From contig PMOV01000281.1 of the NCBI GenBank assembly GCA_003161195.1, positions 1 to 26,746 on the forward strand: 26,746 nt of DNA. Direction: 5' to 3'. Each line of letters opens with the position of its first letter. The first letter of the stretch is position 1. Under the pieces are notes generated by a model, which was not told the origin of the DNA, made no database searches, and worked only from the letters and a program-made list of their open reading frames with translations. Both the position numbers and the translations under genes were made by a program. Below are positions 7,396 through 14,814 of the stretch, in pieces. The DNA is from Acidobacteriota bacterium. GTDB lineage: Bacteria; Acidobacteriota; Terriglobia; Acidiferrales; UBA7541.

Positions 7396-8106
7396 CTAGT
7401 AAGGCTTGGCTTTGAACACGAAGCTGATGGTCTTGGTTTCGCCGCCGGCAATGACTACGTCCTGGGTCATTTCGCCGTAGGATTCCTGGTACGCGGTTAC
7501 GGTATATTTTCCAGGAGGCAGATTCGGCAGCTTGAAACTGCCATCGTCGCTGGAAACGGAGTAGTGGGAGTTCTTGAGCACGGCGAAGGTGCCGTGCATC
7601 CAGGGATGGATGTTGCACTTCACGGGAATCATCTCAGCTTTATCGTACTTGTCGATGATGGGAGGCGTACCGGGCGGCTGAGACTTATTCCACTCGCGGT
7701 TGATCTTGGCCAACGGGTGAATGTTGTGCGAGGTCTGGTCGTCGTTGGAAATTTTCAATTCCTGGCCCACCTGGAACGCCAAAACGTGTGGCAGATACTG
7801 GCAGCCTTTTTGATCGAAATTAGCGGAAGTGGATGGCGGGGGCTCATCCGGCGCGCCTGCGGAAATGTATACCACAACGTTGGCGAGTGAGTTACCCGGG
7901 CCGGTGACTACCGTTTCAGTGGTGATCGGCGTGGGATGCTGCTTCGCACAACTGGGTTCCTTGGACATATCGATGGATTTAGGTTTGGCGGGAGTGCCTT
8001 CGTAAGTGATTTTGCCGGAAATGGTGCCCGAGCCGGGACCAGCCGTGGTCACGGACACTGCCACGAACGTGGCAAATGCAGCCAGAAACACGTGCTTAAC
8101 GGTCAT
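7396..8106 (-). CDS. Secreted cupredoxin-like protein with carboxypeptidase-regulatory domain
   Basis: A 236-residue exported protein with a signal peptide at about 1-22. A cupredoxin-like (plastocyanin/azurin) fold probably spans about 26-175. Type-1 copper ligand candidates are H127 (TSHNIH), C164, H167 and M170 (CNIHPWM, a Cys-x2-His-x2-Met pattern). Residues about 178-236 resemble a carboxypeptidase regulatory-like (CnaB-type) beta-sandwich: DGSFKLPNLPPGKYTVTAYQ. The ATG at 8106 has AGGAGG eight bases upstream. It lies 25 nt after the diheme cytochrome gene, so it is likely co-transcribed and may carry electrons between cytochrome and oxidase, as rusticyanin does in iron oxidisers. That role is inference; a structural copper or stability role is also possible. 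Confidence 0.8.
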   Translation of the reverse strand: MTVKHVFLAAFATFVAVSVTTAGPGSGTISGKITYEGTPAKPKSIDMSKEPSCAKQHPTPITTETVVTGPGNSLANVVVYISAGAPDEPPPSTSANFDQKGCQYLPHVLAFQVGQELKISNDDQTSHNIHPLAKINREWNKSQPPGTPPIIDKYDKAEMIPVKCNIHPWMHGTFAVLKNSHYSVSSDDGSFKLPNLPPGKYTVTAYQESYGEMTQDVVIAGGETKTISFVFKAKPY

Positions 8107-8131
8107 GCGTTACTCCTCCTGAAGGATAATC

Positions 8132-9004
8132 CTACTGTTTGATACCAGAACCAGTGGGGGTCCCGTAGATTTTCTGCGCGCTGACAATCTCCTGGCCCTC
8201 TTTGGTGGTCAGCCACAGAGCCAGTTCCGGGCTCTTGTGAGTGACTTGCAAGGTGCGGAGGTAGTGCACGAGATCCCAAGCGTCTTCCGGCTTGATGACG
8301 TCGGCGAAGGAAGGCATCGGAGTTCCGTCCAAGCCAGTCATGAAGATTTTGTAGAGATCATGGTTCGTCGAGCCGCACTTGAAGCGTGAGCCGGCGGCGA
8401 AATTGTAGGGGCGGATGGGCTGATCGTTGCTGTCGGTTAGCGTGGAAGCGGAGGGACCATCGCCGCGACCTTCTGGGCCATGGCACTTCCAGCATTCCAG
8501 TTTCTGGAAGAGCTCCTGACCGTGCTTGATGCTTTGCACGGTGAGCGGAGCTTCCGCCGGCACGGGGATGACGTCGCCGGCCTTGTCGGTTTTCCAGCGC
8601 GGCGAGAAGGTCTTGATGAAGGCGACGAGGTCGGCGCGATTCTGGTCGGTGAGCGTAATCCAGGAGGGCATGTTGGAATTGTTGAAGCCGCGGACCAGGG
8701 AGTTGTAGAGATCCTGGTCAGTGGGTAGCGTGCCGGTCGGCGTGGAGCGGCACTTGAAGGTAGCCGCGACGAAATTGCGCGGCAGGATGTTCAAGTACTG
8801 CGCGTTCTCGCCGTTGCCGTCGCCACGGAAGCCGTGACAGCCCCAGCAGTAGCGGTAGTACAGTTGTTTGCCGGCGCCGGCGTTGCCGGAGAGGTTGCCG
8901 ATGTGCGATTCGCCCTGCTGCGCGGAAACGAGCAGCGGCGCGGCAAGGAGGATGGCGACAAACATAAACAATTTTGAGATGTTCATTTTTCGCATGGTCA
9001 TCAT
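8132..9004 (-). CDS. Periplasmic diheme cytochrome c
   Basis: A 290-residue exported protein with a signal peptide ending near residue 28 (LLVSAQQ). Two cytochrome c domains each have a heme site: C53-x-x-C56-H57 with likely axial M112 (NMPSW), and C171-x-x-C174-H175 with likely axial M230 (MPSF). The GRGDG stretch after the second heme is typical of class I cytochromes. It probably shuttles electrons in the periplasm to subunit II. The coding region starts only 2 nt after the stop of the Cyc2-like gene, suggesting translational coupling. ATGs at 9004, 9001 and 8995 all compete; the third has AAGGA at good spacing, so the true start may be three codons later. Confidence 0.92.
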   Translation of the reverse strand: MMTMRKMNISKLFMFVAILLAAPLLVSAQQGESHIGNLSGNAGAGKQLYYRYCWGCHGFRGDGNGENAQYLNILPRNFVAATFKCRSTPTGTLPTDQDLYNSLVRGFNNSNMPSWITLTDQNRADLVAFIKTFSPRWKTDKAGDVIPVPAEAPLTVQSIKHGQELFQKLECWKCHGPEGRGDGPSASTLTDSNDQPIRPYNFAAGSRFKCGSTNHDLYKIFMTGLDGTPMPSFADVIKPEDAWDLVHYLRTLQVTHKSPELALWLTTKEGQEIVSAQKIYGTPTGSGIKQ

Positions 9005-9006
9005 CC

Positions 9007-10503
9007 TTAGAAGGCGAAGTCAAAGCCGACGAGCAGGCTGCTGAAGTCCAAGTTGCGACCGGTGACGGGAGATGTGCCGATTTGGTGGCTGAAGGCGTAT
9101 TCCGTGTGGTATGCGAAACCCGCGCGGCTGGAGATAAATGGGTAGTAGCGGAAGCCGAAAGTGTAAACGTCTTGATTGCCGAAGTCGGAGGTTGGGACGG
9201 TGGTAGAAGATCCCAGAACAAAGGGACCGCTGCCGGCCACTACGGGAAGAGCTTGCTGCGACATACGCACCAGCTCGACGCGCTGAATCAGGATGAGTTG
9301 GGGGTTATAGGTGAAGTGGCTTTCAAATAATGCGCCATTCCAGATCGCGCTTCTGGCGCCGGCGGGGAGAACGGCGATGCCATCGGCTGCAGTTCCGGTA
9401 GCCAGGTATTTGTTGTCCGAACTGTGGAAGTACATGGCCGTCAGGTCATATTTCTTGATATAAAACTGACCGATGAGGCCCGCTCGGTAGAAGCTCTTGT
9501 TGCCGATTCCCGTGCCAGGAAGTCCAGCAGTTGCATCGTTGGGACTGCCGTTGGTGAATTGGAAGTACGTTGGAGCCTGGCCGATATAGTCGAAAAAGCC
9601 GATACGCTGCAGGCCCAAGCTGCCGACCTGGAACGCTTGACTGACGGTGAAAAACCCGTCGTAAGTGCGACTAGTGGGCAGCCCCGGCGAACCGTCATTG
9701 GAGCTCAAAATTGAGGCGGAGTAGCGGGTGCGGTCATCCTTGGAGTGTCCCATCAACTCCATACCAACCTGGTTGTCGCCGATGCCGAAAGCGAATCCCG
9801 GGAAAGCGCCTAGAGGCCCGAGGCTTTCGGTGGCTGGCTGGAAGTGATAGTTCGTGTACACCCCGGATACGTTGGTCAGCGTGAGAATGCGCTTCTCGGA
9901 CAAGAGGTTATCGAGTTCAAACTTGCCGAGCTTGAGGTTTAGCCAGGAGCTTCCGGCGAGGTTGTCGAGGCGAGCGAACACCGTTTCAAAGTGAAATGCG
10001 CCGGTGTTATCCGAGGACGGCAGTACATAGAACGAAACGTTCTTCGCCAGCGTGCCGCCGGTATGGAAGTCCAGACCGCTCCAATCGAATCCATGGGCAG
10101 TGTAGTTGCCCTCGTTGCTGCTGACGCCAGCCGGACCGTCAACCTGGGCGCGATTTTCATTTTCGCGATGGAAGAAGGTCGTCATGCGAAACGTGACTGG
10201 CCAATAGGCGGGATTCTGAAAGATGGGGGCATCACGGTCGTTGCCCATCTGGTAGCCGTTGTCCTTGAACGCTTGGCCAAAGGGACTAAGCATCGGCCAT
10301 GCCAGATGGCACGACGAGCACGGCATGCCGTACTTTCTGGCGAATGCCGGAATGGCGTTGACCCGTGCGCCGGAAAGGATAGGGGCGGCGGCGGCAGGGT
10401 GAATGTCGGCTAAGCCGATAGCAACGAACATAATGAGGCCCAGAATCGATGGAACGATGCGCACAAGCCTCTGTGTCGCGGTTACAGAGCCGCCAGTGAA
10501 CAT
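9007..10503 (-). CDS. Cyc2-like monoheme cytochrome fused to an outer-membrane beta-barrel
   Basis: A 498-residue protein from the ATG at 10503, which has AGGAGG just upstream; a TTG at 10530 would lengthen it but has no such site. A signal peptide ends near residue 40 (Ala-rich). A single heme motif follows, C62-S-S-C65-H66, in FARKYGMPCSSCH, then LSPFGQAFKDNGYQMG. This short N-terminal cytochrome segment followed by about 400 residues of alternating amphipathic strands, ending in a C-terminal Phe (FDFAF), is the architecture of Cyc2 porin-cytochromes, which oxidise extracellular Fe(II) and pass electrons through the outer membrane. It is first in the cluster. Similarity was judged by eye, so a related acidobacterial porin-cytochrome with another donor remains possible. 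Confidence 0.8.
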   Translation of the reverse strand: MFTGGSVTATQRLVRIVPSILGLIMFVAIGLADIHPAAAAPILSGARVNAIPAFARKYGMPCSSCHLAWPMLSPFGQAFKDNGYQMGNDRDAPIFQNPAYWPVTFRMTTFFHRENENRAQVDGPAGVSSNEGNYTAHGFDWSGLDFHTGGTLAKNVSFYVLPSSDNTGAFHFETVFARLDNLAGSSWLNLKLGKFELDNLLSEKRILTLTNVSGVYTNYHFQPATESLGPLGAFPGFAFGIGDNQVGMELMGHSKDDRTRYSASILSSNDGSPGLPTSRTYDGFFTVSQAFQVGSLGLQRIGFFDYIGQAPTYFQFTNGSPNDATAGLPGTGIGNKSFYRAGLIGQFYIKKYDLTAMYFHSSDNKYLATGTAADGIAVLPAGARSAIWNGALFESHFTYNPQLILIQRVELVRMSQQALPVVAGSGPFVLGSSTTVPTSDFGNQDVYTFGFRYYPFISSRAGFAYHTEYAFSHQIGTSPVTGRNLDFSSLLVGFDFAF

Positions 10504-10912
10504 ACCGCCTCCTGCAAACGGGAATGACAACGGGCAAGGATGGACTGACCGAGAAAGATTGGAAGAGGGACAGCTATACGGCAGGCGGGTGAAACTCTAG
10601 CGCACTGCGGATTGGCTAGATAGCGCCCGTCCGCGAAGATCTGACTCCCAAGTGACACTACGCCCATAGAAGATAGCGGCTTGCATTTCCGGGGAAATAG
10701 CGAAGCCAATCCTCGAGTCCCTGAACCGCGGCGATGCTAACTCTGGAGAATCACGAATGCAAGAGATTTCTTTTATTCATGCAAATATATTTTTCGATGC
10801 GGGACGAACTGTTCATAGCAATGAGCTTTTCGGAGTTCGGATTTGACAGTTGGTCGCAAAAGGAGCTACATACGAAGCGTCGGCCCCGATATTTCGGCGG
10901 CCGCCATAAGCC
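10504..10912. other. Divergent intergenic region
   Basis: About 410 nt between the start of the respiratory cluster (-) and the secreted coiled-coil gene (+). It must hold promoters for both directions. I could assign only the rightward one. Short open frames here have no ribosome binding site or coding character. Confidence 0.5.
10843..10872 (+). promoter_or_regulatory. Putative promoter for the secreted coiled-coil/SH3 gene pair
   Basis: A perfect TTGACA at 10843-10848 is followed after 18 nt by TACATA (3 of 6 to TATAAT). It would place transcription start near 10880, about 33 nt before the ATG at 10913. The -10 match is weak. Confidence 0.35.
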
Positions 10913-11788
10913 ATGACCACCCGTCAGCCCCACTATCGGGCCTCAAGAATATTTTTTTACGTGCTGCTTCTGGGTGTCGTGCCCAGCATTTCCCAATCAT
11001 CGAGCGCGAAAGACAAGTTTGATAGCCCCGGCTTTGTAAAGGAGTTGGAAGGCTCCGCGCAGGACGTTCTGGAAGCCCTCAACACCGATCTGCAAGACCA
11101 AACCATCCACGGGACGTATATTTTCGACAAAGAGCCGGTTCTCTTGGGGGCGACCGTGGAACAATCTTCGAAGCTTTTCCCCGAATGGTCGGGCGGCGGA
11201 CAAATCTTCTACAAAGTCCGCACCAAGGCTATCGCCCCCCGTCATTTTCTGGAAAGCGCCGATCAGGGAACCATCGTAGTGCGCTTTGTTCTGACCACCT
11301 TGACGCCGGACCGCTCGCGCCTGCGCATTGATGCCATTTACGTGGAAGACGCGCATCGCACGCTGCATATCTCGGATGGCACGGTGGAAGCCGCGGAATT
11401 CAAGGTGATTCGGGATCGCTTGCTCGAAATTCAAGCGCAGGAGCAGGAAGCTGCCGATTTGCGCCGCCGGCGCGACAGCGCGGAATTAGTGCATCAGACC
11501 TATCTGCATCAGCGGGAGGATGAAACCACGCGACTGGCCACCGCCAAAGCCGGCACCGAGGATCTGCAGGAACGGGTGCAAAAGCTGCGCCATGAGGTCG
11601 ACCGCCGCGTGAAGGCCCCAGGTGCGGAGCTCAAGTCTGCTCCGTTCCGGGAGTCGGCAACCATTCGGCCTATAGCGGCATATACGGAAGTGGTGGTGCT
11701 GATCGTTACCCCGCACTGGCTCGGCGTGGAAGACGCAGATGGACAGCGCGGATGGCTCCCCGAGGACCAACTGGAACCCCTTCCTTGA
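10913..11788 (+). CDS. Secreted protein with coiled coil and C-terminal SH3-like domain, unknown function
   Basis: A 291-residue protein that I do not recognise. Residues about 10-32 form a signal peptide (RIFFYVLLLGVVPSISQSS). Residues 38-165 appear to be a compact alpha/beta domain. Residues about 165-235 are highly charged with heptad character (coiled coil). Residues 245-291 resemble an SH3-like fold with VVLIVTPHWLGVEDADGQRGWLPEDQL, where the WLPE ending is typical. SH3-like domains on secreted bacterial proteins often bind peptidoglycan or peptides. It overlaps the next gene, whose product has the same order of parts. The ribosome binding site is weak. Confidence 0.8.
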   Translation: MTTRQPHYRASRIFFYVLLLGVVPSISQSSSAKDKFDSPGFVKELEGSAQDVLEALNTDLQDQTIHGTYIFDKEPVLLGATVEQSSKLFPEWSGGGQIFYKVRTKAIAPRHFLESADQGTIVVRFVLTTLTPDRSRLRIDAIYVEDAHRTLHISDGTVEAAEFKVIRDRLLEIQAQEQEAADLRRRRDSAELVHQTYLHQREDETTRLATAKAGTEDLQERVQKLRHEVDRRVKAPGAELKSAPFRESATIRPIAAYTEVVVLIVTPHWLGVEDADGQRGWLPEDQLEPLP

Positions 11789-13080
11789 AGCATACCTCTC
11801 GCAAACGGCAACTCGGACAATTTTTCTCGGTCTTGATGGTCGCCTTGGCCGTGTTAATTGGCGCGGCTACGGCGGGTGCGCAAGCTGTTCCCTACGCCAG
11901 AACCTACGCCAAGTCCCAAGCGGAGGTGGAAAAGGCACTGAAGGATTTGGGAGCCTACGCAGGCCAAAAACTTCCCATAGTTGATGGCTTCGTCGCCACG
12001 ACACCGAAACCCATAACCCATTACGAACGCGCATTTTACCAGTTGCAGATTGAACTGCTTCCGGGCAGCGGGGCGCGAGGTGGCACGGTGGTGCAGGTAG
12101 TTGCCAAAATAACCGCGTGGTACGCGGATAAAGACCCATCCAAGTCCGGGTATGAGGTTCTCTCGTCGAACGGCAGGCTCGAATTCGACCTTCTGGACCG
12201 ATTGGACGAAAAACTGGGTACGGCGCCGCCAGCGAGTCCCCTTGCTTCCAGCAAATCTGGGCCTACATCGGCGATGGCGCCGCCCAAGGCCAAGTTGGAT
12301 CTCTCTGGCGTTCCGGGAATATCGCAACTGGCGGGAGGTAACCCGGCAGCGGCTGCGCCGTCCAGCGATGAATTGAAGCAAATGCGCGCGGAGCGAGAAG
12401 AACAAGAACACCGCATGCAGGAGCTGAATGGGCAGCTGCAAACTCTTCAGGAGATTAAGGCCAACCAGGCGCACCCCGCGAACCTGGTGGGGGTGAAGAA
12501 ATCCGGCACTCCCATAACGGCACGTCCGACGGAGGGATCGCGTGCGCTGTTCCTGGCCGCCGCTGGGGACGAGTTTGAATTTCTGGATGCCGATGGCGCG
12601 TGGCTGCATATCGCCATTTCTGGCGTGTCGCGCGGGTACGTAAAGAAAAGCAGCGTGGAGCTGACGGATTTCATCATCGCCCGCATCAAGGCGCAGGAAG
12701 ATGCCGAGGGCAGCAAGACGGCTGAAGCGTTTCACGTGGAGCGCGAAGAAACCAGCGTGTTCCCAGGGGATTGGGAGAATCTGAAGGGGAAGAAAGTCAA
12801 GATATACACGGTCCAGCCCGTCTCGCAAATTGCGAAAGAGACGGACGCCAAGGCCAGGCTGGCGTTTGCCGCATCGTTATTCCGCAAGTTCGCTCCGGAA
12901 GAAGGCGCACCAAGGACGGATGGACTGGTGGTAATTTTCGATTCGGCGGATGGCGGAATTATTGGCGCCACAATGGCGGATGTGGAAGAGATGGCGGAGG
13001 GGAAGGTCGCCGGCGAGGAGTTCTGGAAGCGATGTTACCTGGATCCGCCGGAAGCGTTTCAGCCGCCCGCCAAACCATGA
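11752..13080 (+). CDS. Secreted protein with coiled coil and SH3 domain, unknown function (partner of the preceding gene)
   Basis: A 442-residue protein from the ATG at 11752, which overlaps the previous gene by 37 nt. An alternative TTG at 11785, overlapping the previous stop as TTGA, gives 431 residues and a more typical signal peptide (KHTSRKR, hydrophobic core, cleavage near AGAQA). Residues about 55-155 form an N-terminal domain, 160-205 a low-complexity Ala/Pro/Ser linker, 206-240 a charged coiled coil, and 252-304 an SH3-like domain (ITARPTEGS to RGYVKKSSVEL). Residues 345-430 form a further domain with VKIYTVQPVSQI and GLVVIFDSADGGIIGATM. I cannot name that domain; it faintly recalls TPM-like secreted domains. 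Function unknown, probably acting with the preceding gene product in the envelope. Confidence 0.8.
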   Translation: MAPRGPTGTPSLKHTSRKRQLGQFFSVLMVALAVLIGAATAGAQAVPYARTYAKSQAEVEKALKDLGAYAGQKLPIVDGFVATTPKPITHYERAFYQLQIELLPGSGARGGTVVQVVAKITAWYADKDPSKSGYEVLSSNGRLEFDLLDRLDEKLGTAPPASPLASSKSGPTSAMAPPKAKLDLSGVPGISQLAGGNPAAAAPSSDELKQMRAEREEQEHRMQELNGQLQTLQEIKANQAHPANLVGVKKSGTPITARPTEGSRALFLAAAGDEFEFLDADGAWLHIAISGVSRGYVKKSSVELTDFIIARIKAQEDAEGSKTAEAFHVEREETSVFPGDWENLKGKKVKIYTVQPVSQIAKETDAKARLAFAASLFRKFAPEEGAPRTDGLVVIFDSADGGIIGATMADVEEMAEGKVAGEEFWKRCYLDPPEAFQPPAKP

Positions 13081-13158
13081 TCGACGCACGTCGCTCGCAT
13101 TGCCTGGCCTGTTCACGTTACATTACCCTCGAACTGGCGGACGCTTGATCGCTCAACT

Positions 13159-14658
13159 ATGAGACTGCTGGGCATCGATCTGGGGACGGGTGGAACGCGC
13201 GTGCTGCTGGTCGACGAGCGCGGCCGCGTGTTGAGTTCGGCGTCCGCAGAGCACGCGCCGATGCGTTCCCCGCAGATCGGGTGGGCGGAACAGGAACCGC
13301 TGGATTGGTGGCGGGCGGCTTGCGAGGCCGTTCCGCAGTGTCTGCAACAGGGCCGAACATCGGCCCGCGAGATTGATGCCATAGGGCTGACGGGACAGAT
13401 GCACGGCCTCGTGCTGCTCGATGCGGCGGGCGACGTGCTGCGACCGTCCATTATCTGGTGCGATCAGCGAACGCAAAAGCAATGCAAAGAAATCACCGAG
13501 AACGTCGGTGCGCGGAAACTCATCGAGTTCACGGCGAATCCGGCATTGACCGGTTTTACTCTGCCGAAAATCTGGTGGGTCCGGGAAAATGAGCCGGAAG
13601 TTTGGAAGCGCGTTCGCGGCGTTTTGCTTCCGAAGGACTATTTGCGGTTTCGGCTTACGGGGTCAAAAGCAACGGACGTTGCAGATGCTTCCGGCACGCT
13701 GCTGCTGGACGTGCGGGGAAGGAAATGGTCCGCGGAGATGCTGGAGGTTTCGCGCATCAACGAGTCACTTTTGCCGCAGGTTTTTGAGTCGCAGGAAATT
13801 ACCGGGGCGGTTTCAGAAGAGGGCGCTCGTGCCACCGGTTTACGGGCCGGCATTCCGGTCGTGGCTGGCGCGGGAGACCAAGCCGCAGGCGCAGTGGGCA
13901 TGGGCATCGTTCGGCCCGGCGCCGTCAGCGTAACTATTGGAACTTCAGGCGTGGTTTTTGCGGCCACCGCCGATCCGGTGATCGAACCGCTGGGCAGGAT
14001 TCATACCTTTTGCCATGCGCTCCCTGGACGGTGGCATGTCATGGGCGTCACGCAGGGCGCGGGGCTTTCGTTACGCTGGTTTCGCGACCAGTTCGGCACG
14101 GGCAAAGAAGACTCGCCGGACGCGTACGACAATTTGACGCGCGAAGCTGCCGCCACGCCACCCGGAGCCGATGGCCTGCTATGGGCTCCCTATCTCATGG
14201 GTGAACGCACGCCATATCTGGATCCGCTTGCACGCGCGGCTCTAGTTGGCATAACCGCGCAACATACACGCGGCCACATCATTCGTGCCATTCTTGAGGG
14301 GGTGGCCTTCAGCATGCGTGATTCGCTGACGATTTTCGCGAACCTGGGAGTTCCCATCGCGTCCATCCGGCTGGGCGGGGGCGGGGCGCGCTCGGAATTA
14401 TGGCGACAGATTCAGGCGGATGTTTATGGCCGCACCGTGGAAATGATTGCAGCCGACGAAGGCGGCGCTTACGGCGCGGCGTTGCTTGCCGGCGTGGGCA
14501 TCGGAATGTGGAGTGACGTCGAGGCGGCGTGCGATATGGCCGTGCGCGTAGCGTTTGCGGTGCAGCCTCGCGCGGAATGCGGTGCGCTTATGAACAGACA
14601 GTACGCGGAATATCGCAAACTATATCCGGCGCTGAAGCAGATTTCGACCGTGGTCTAG
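13159..14658 (+). CDS. xylB: Xylulokinase (FGGY family)
   Basis: A 499-residue sugar kinase that phosphorylates D-xylulose to xylulose 5-phosphate for the pentose phosphate pathway. The length is normal for the family. The N-terminal phosphate-binding motif is D7-LGTGGTR. The substrate-binding segment GLTGQMHGLVLLD (residues 77-89) with M81-H82-G83 is characteristic of xylulokinases rather than glycerol kinases. D240 in GAGDQAAGAVG is the likely catalytic base. C-terminal ATP-binding glycine motifs (LGGGGARSELWRQIQADVYG) are intact. The gene lies 156 nt before a secreted GH31 enzyme in the same direction, which suggests joint use of xylose released from xylose-decorated glycans. No xylose isomerase is in the window. 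Confidence 0.93.
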   Translation: MRLLGIDLGTGGTRVLLVDERGRVLSSASAEHAPMRSPQIGWAEQEPLDWWRAACEAVPQCLQQGRTSAREIDAIGLTGQMHGLVLLDAAGDVLRPSIIWCDQRTQKQCKEITENVGARKLIEFTANPALTGFTLPKIWWVRENEPEVWKRVRGVLLPKDYLRFRLTGSKATDVADASGTLLLDVRGRKWSAEMLEVSRINESLLPQVFESQEITGAVSEEGARATGLRAGIPVVAGAGDQAAGAVGMGIVRPGAVSVTIGTSGVVFAATADPVIEPLGRIHTFCHALPGRWHVMGVTQGAGLSLRWFRDQFGTGKEDSPDAYDNLTREAAATPPGADGLLWAPYLMGERTPYLDPLARAALVGITAQHTRGHIIRAILEGVAFSMRDSLTIFANLGVPIASIRLGGGGARSELWRQIQADVYGRTVEMIAADEGGAYGAALLAGVGIGMWSDVEAACDMAVRVAFAVQPRAECGALMNRQYAEYRKLYPALKQISTVV

Positions 14659-14814
14659 TGCTTCGCCACGCGGTGTAAGATTCGACGAAAGTGTAAGACG
14701 CAAGAGAATTTGACAAGGCGGCAGGCGAGTGCCAGAGTGGCAGCGTTTTCCAATCGGACGAACATCGCTTCGTTTACAAAATGTTTGTCGTGCCGGCTGC
14801 GCGGGCACTATCCA

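Noticed and set aside
10734..10916. A 60-codon + strand frame in the divergent intergenic region
   Set aside because: It has no ribosome binding site, overlaps the putative promoter, and its product has no recognisable feature.
14710..14715. TTGACA in the gap before the GH31 gene, as a promoter
   Set aside because: No acceptable -10 element lies at 16-18 nt.
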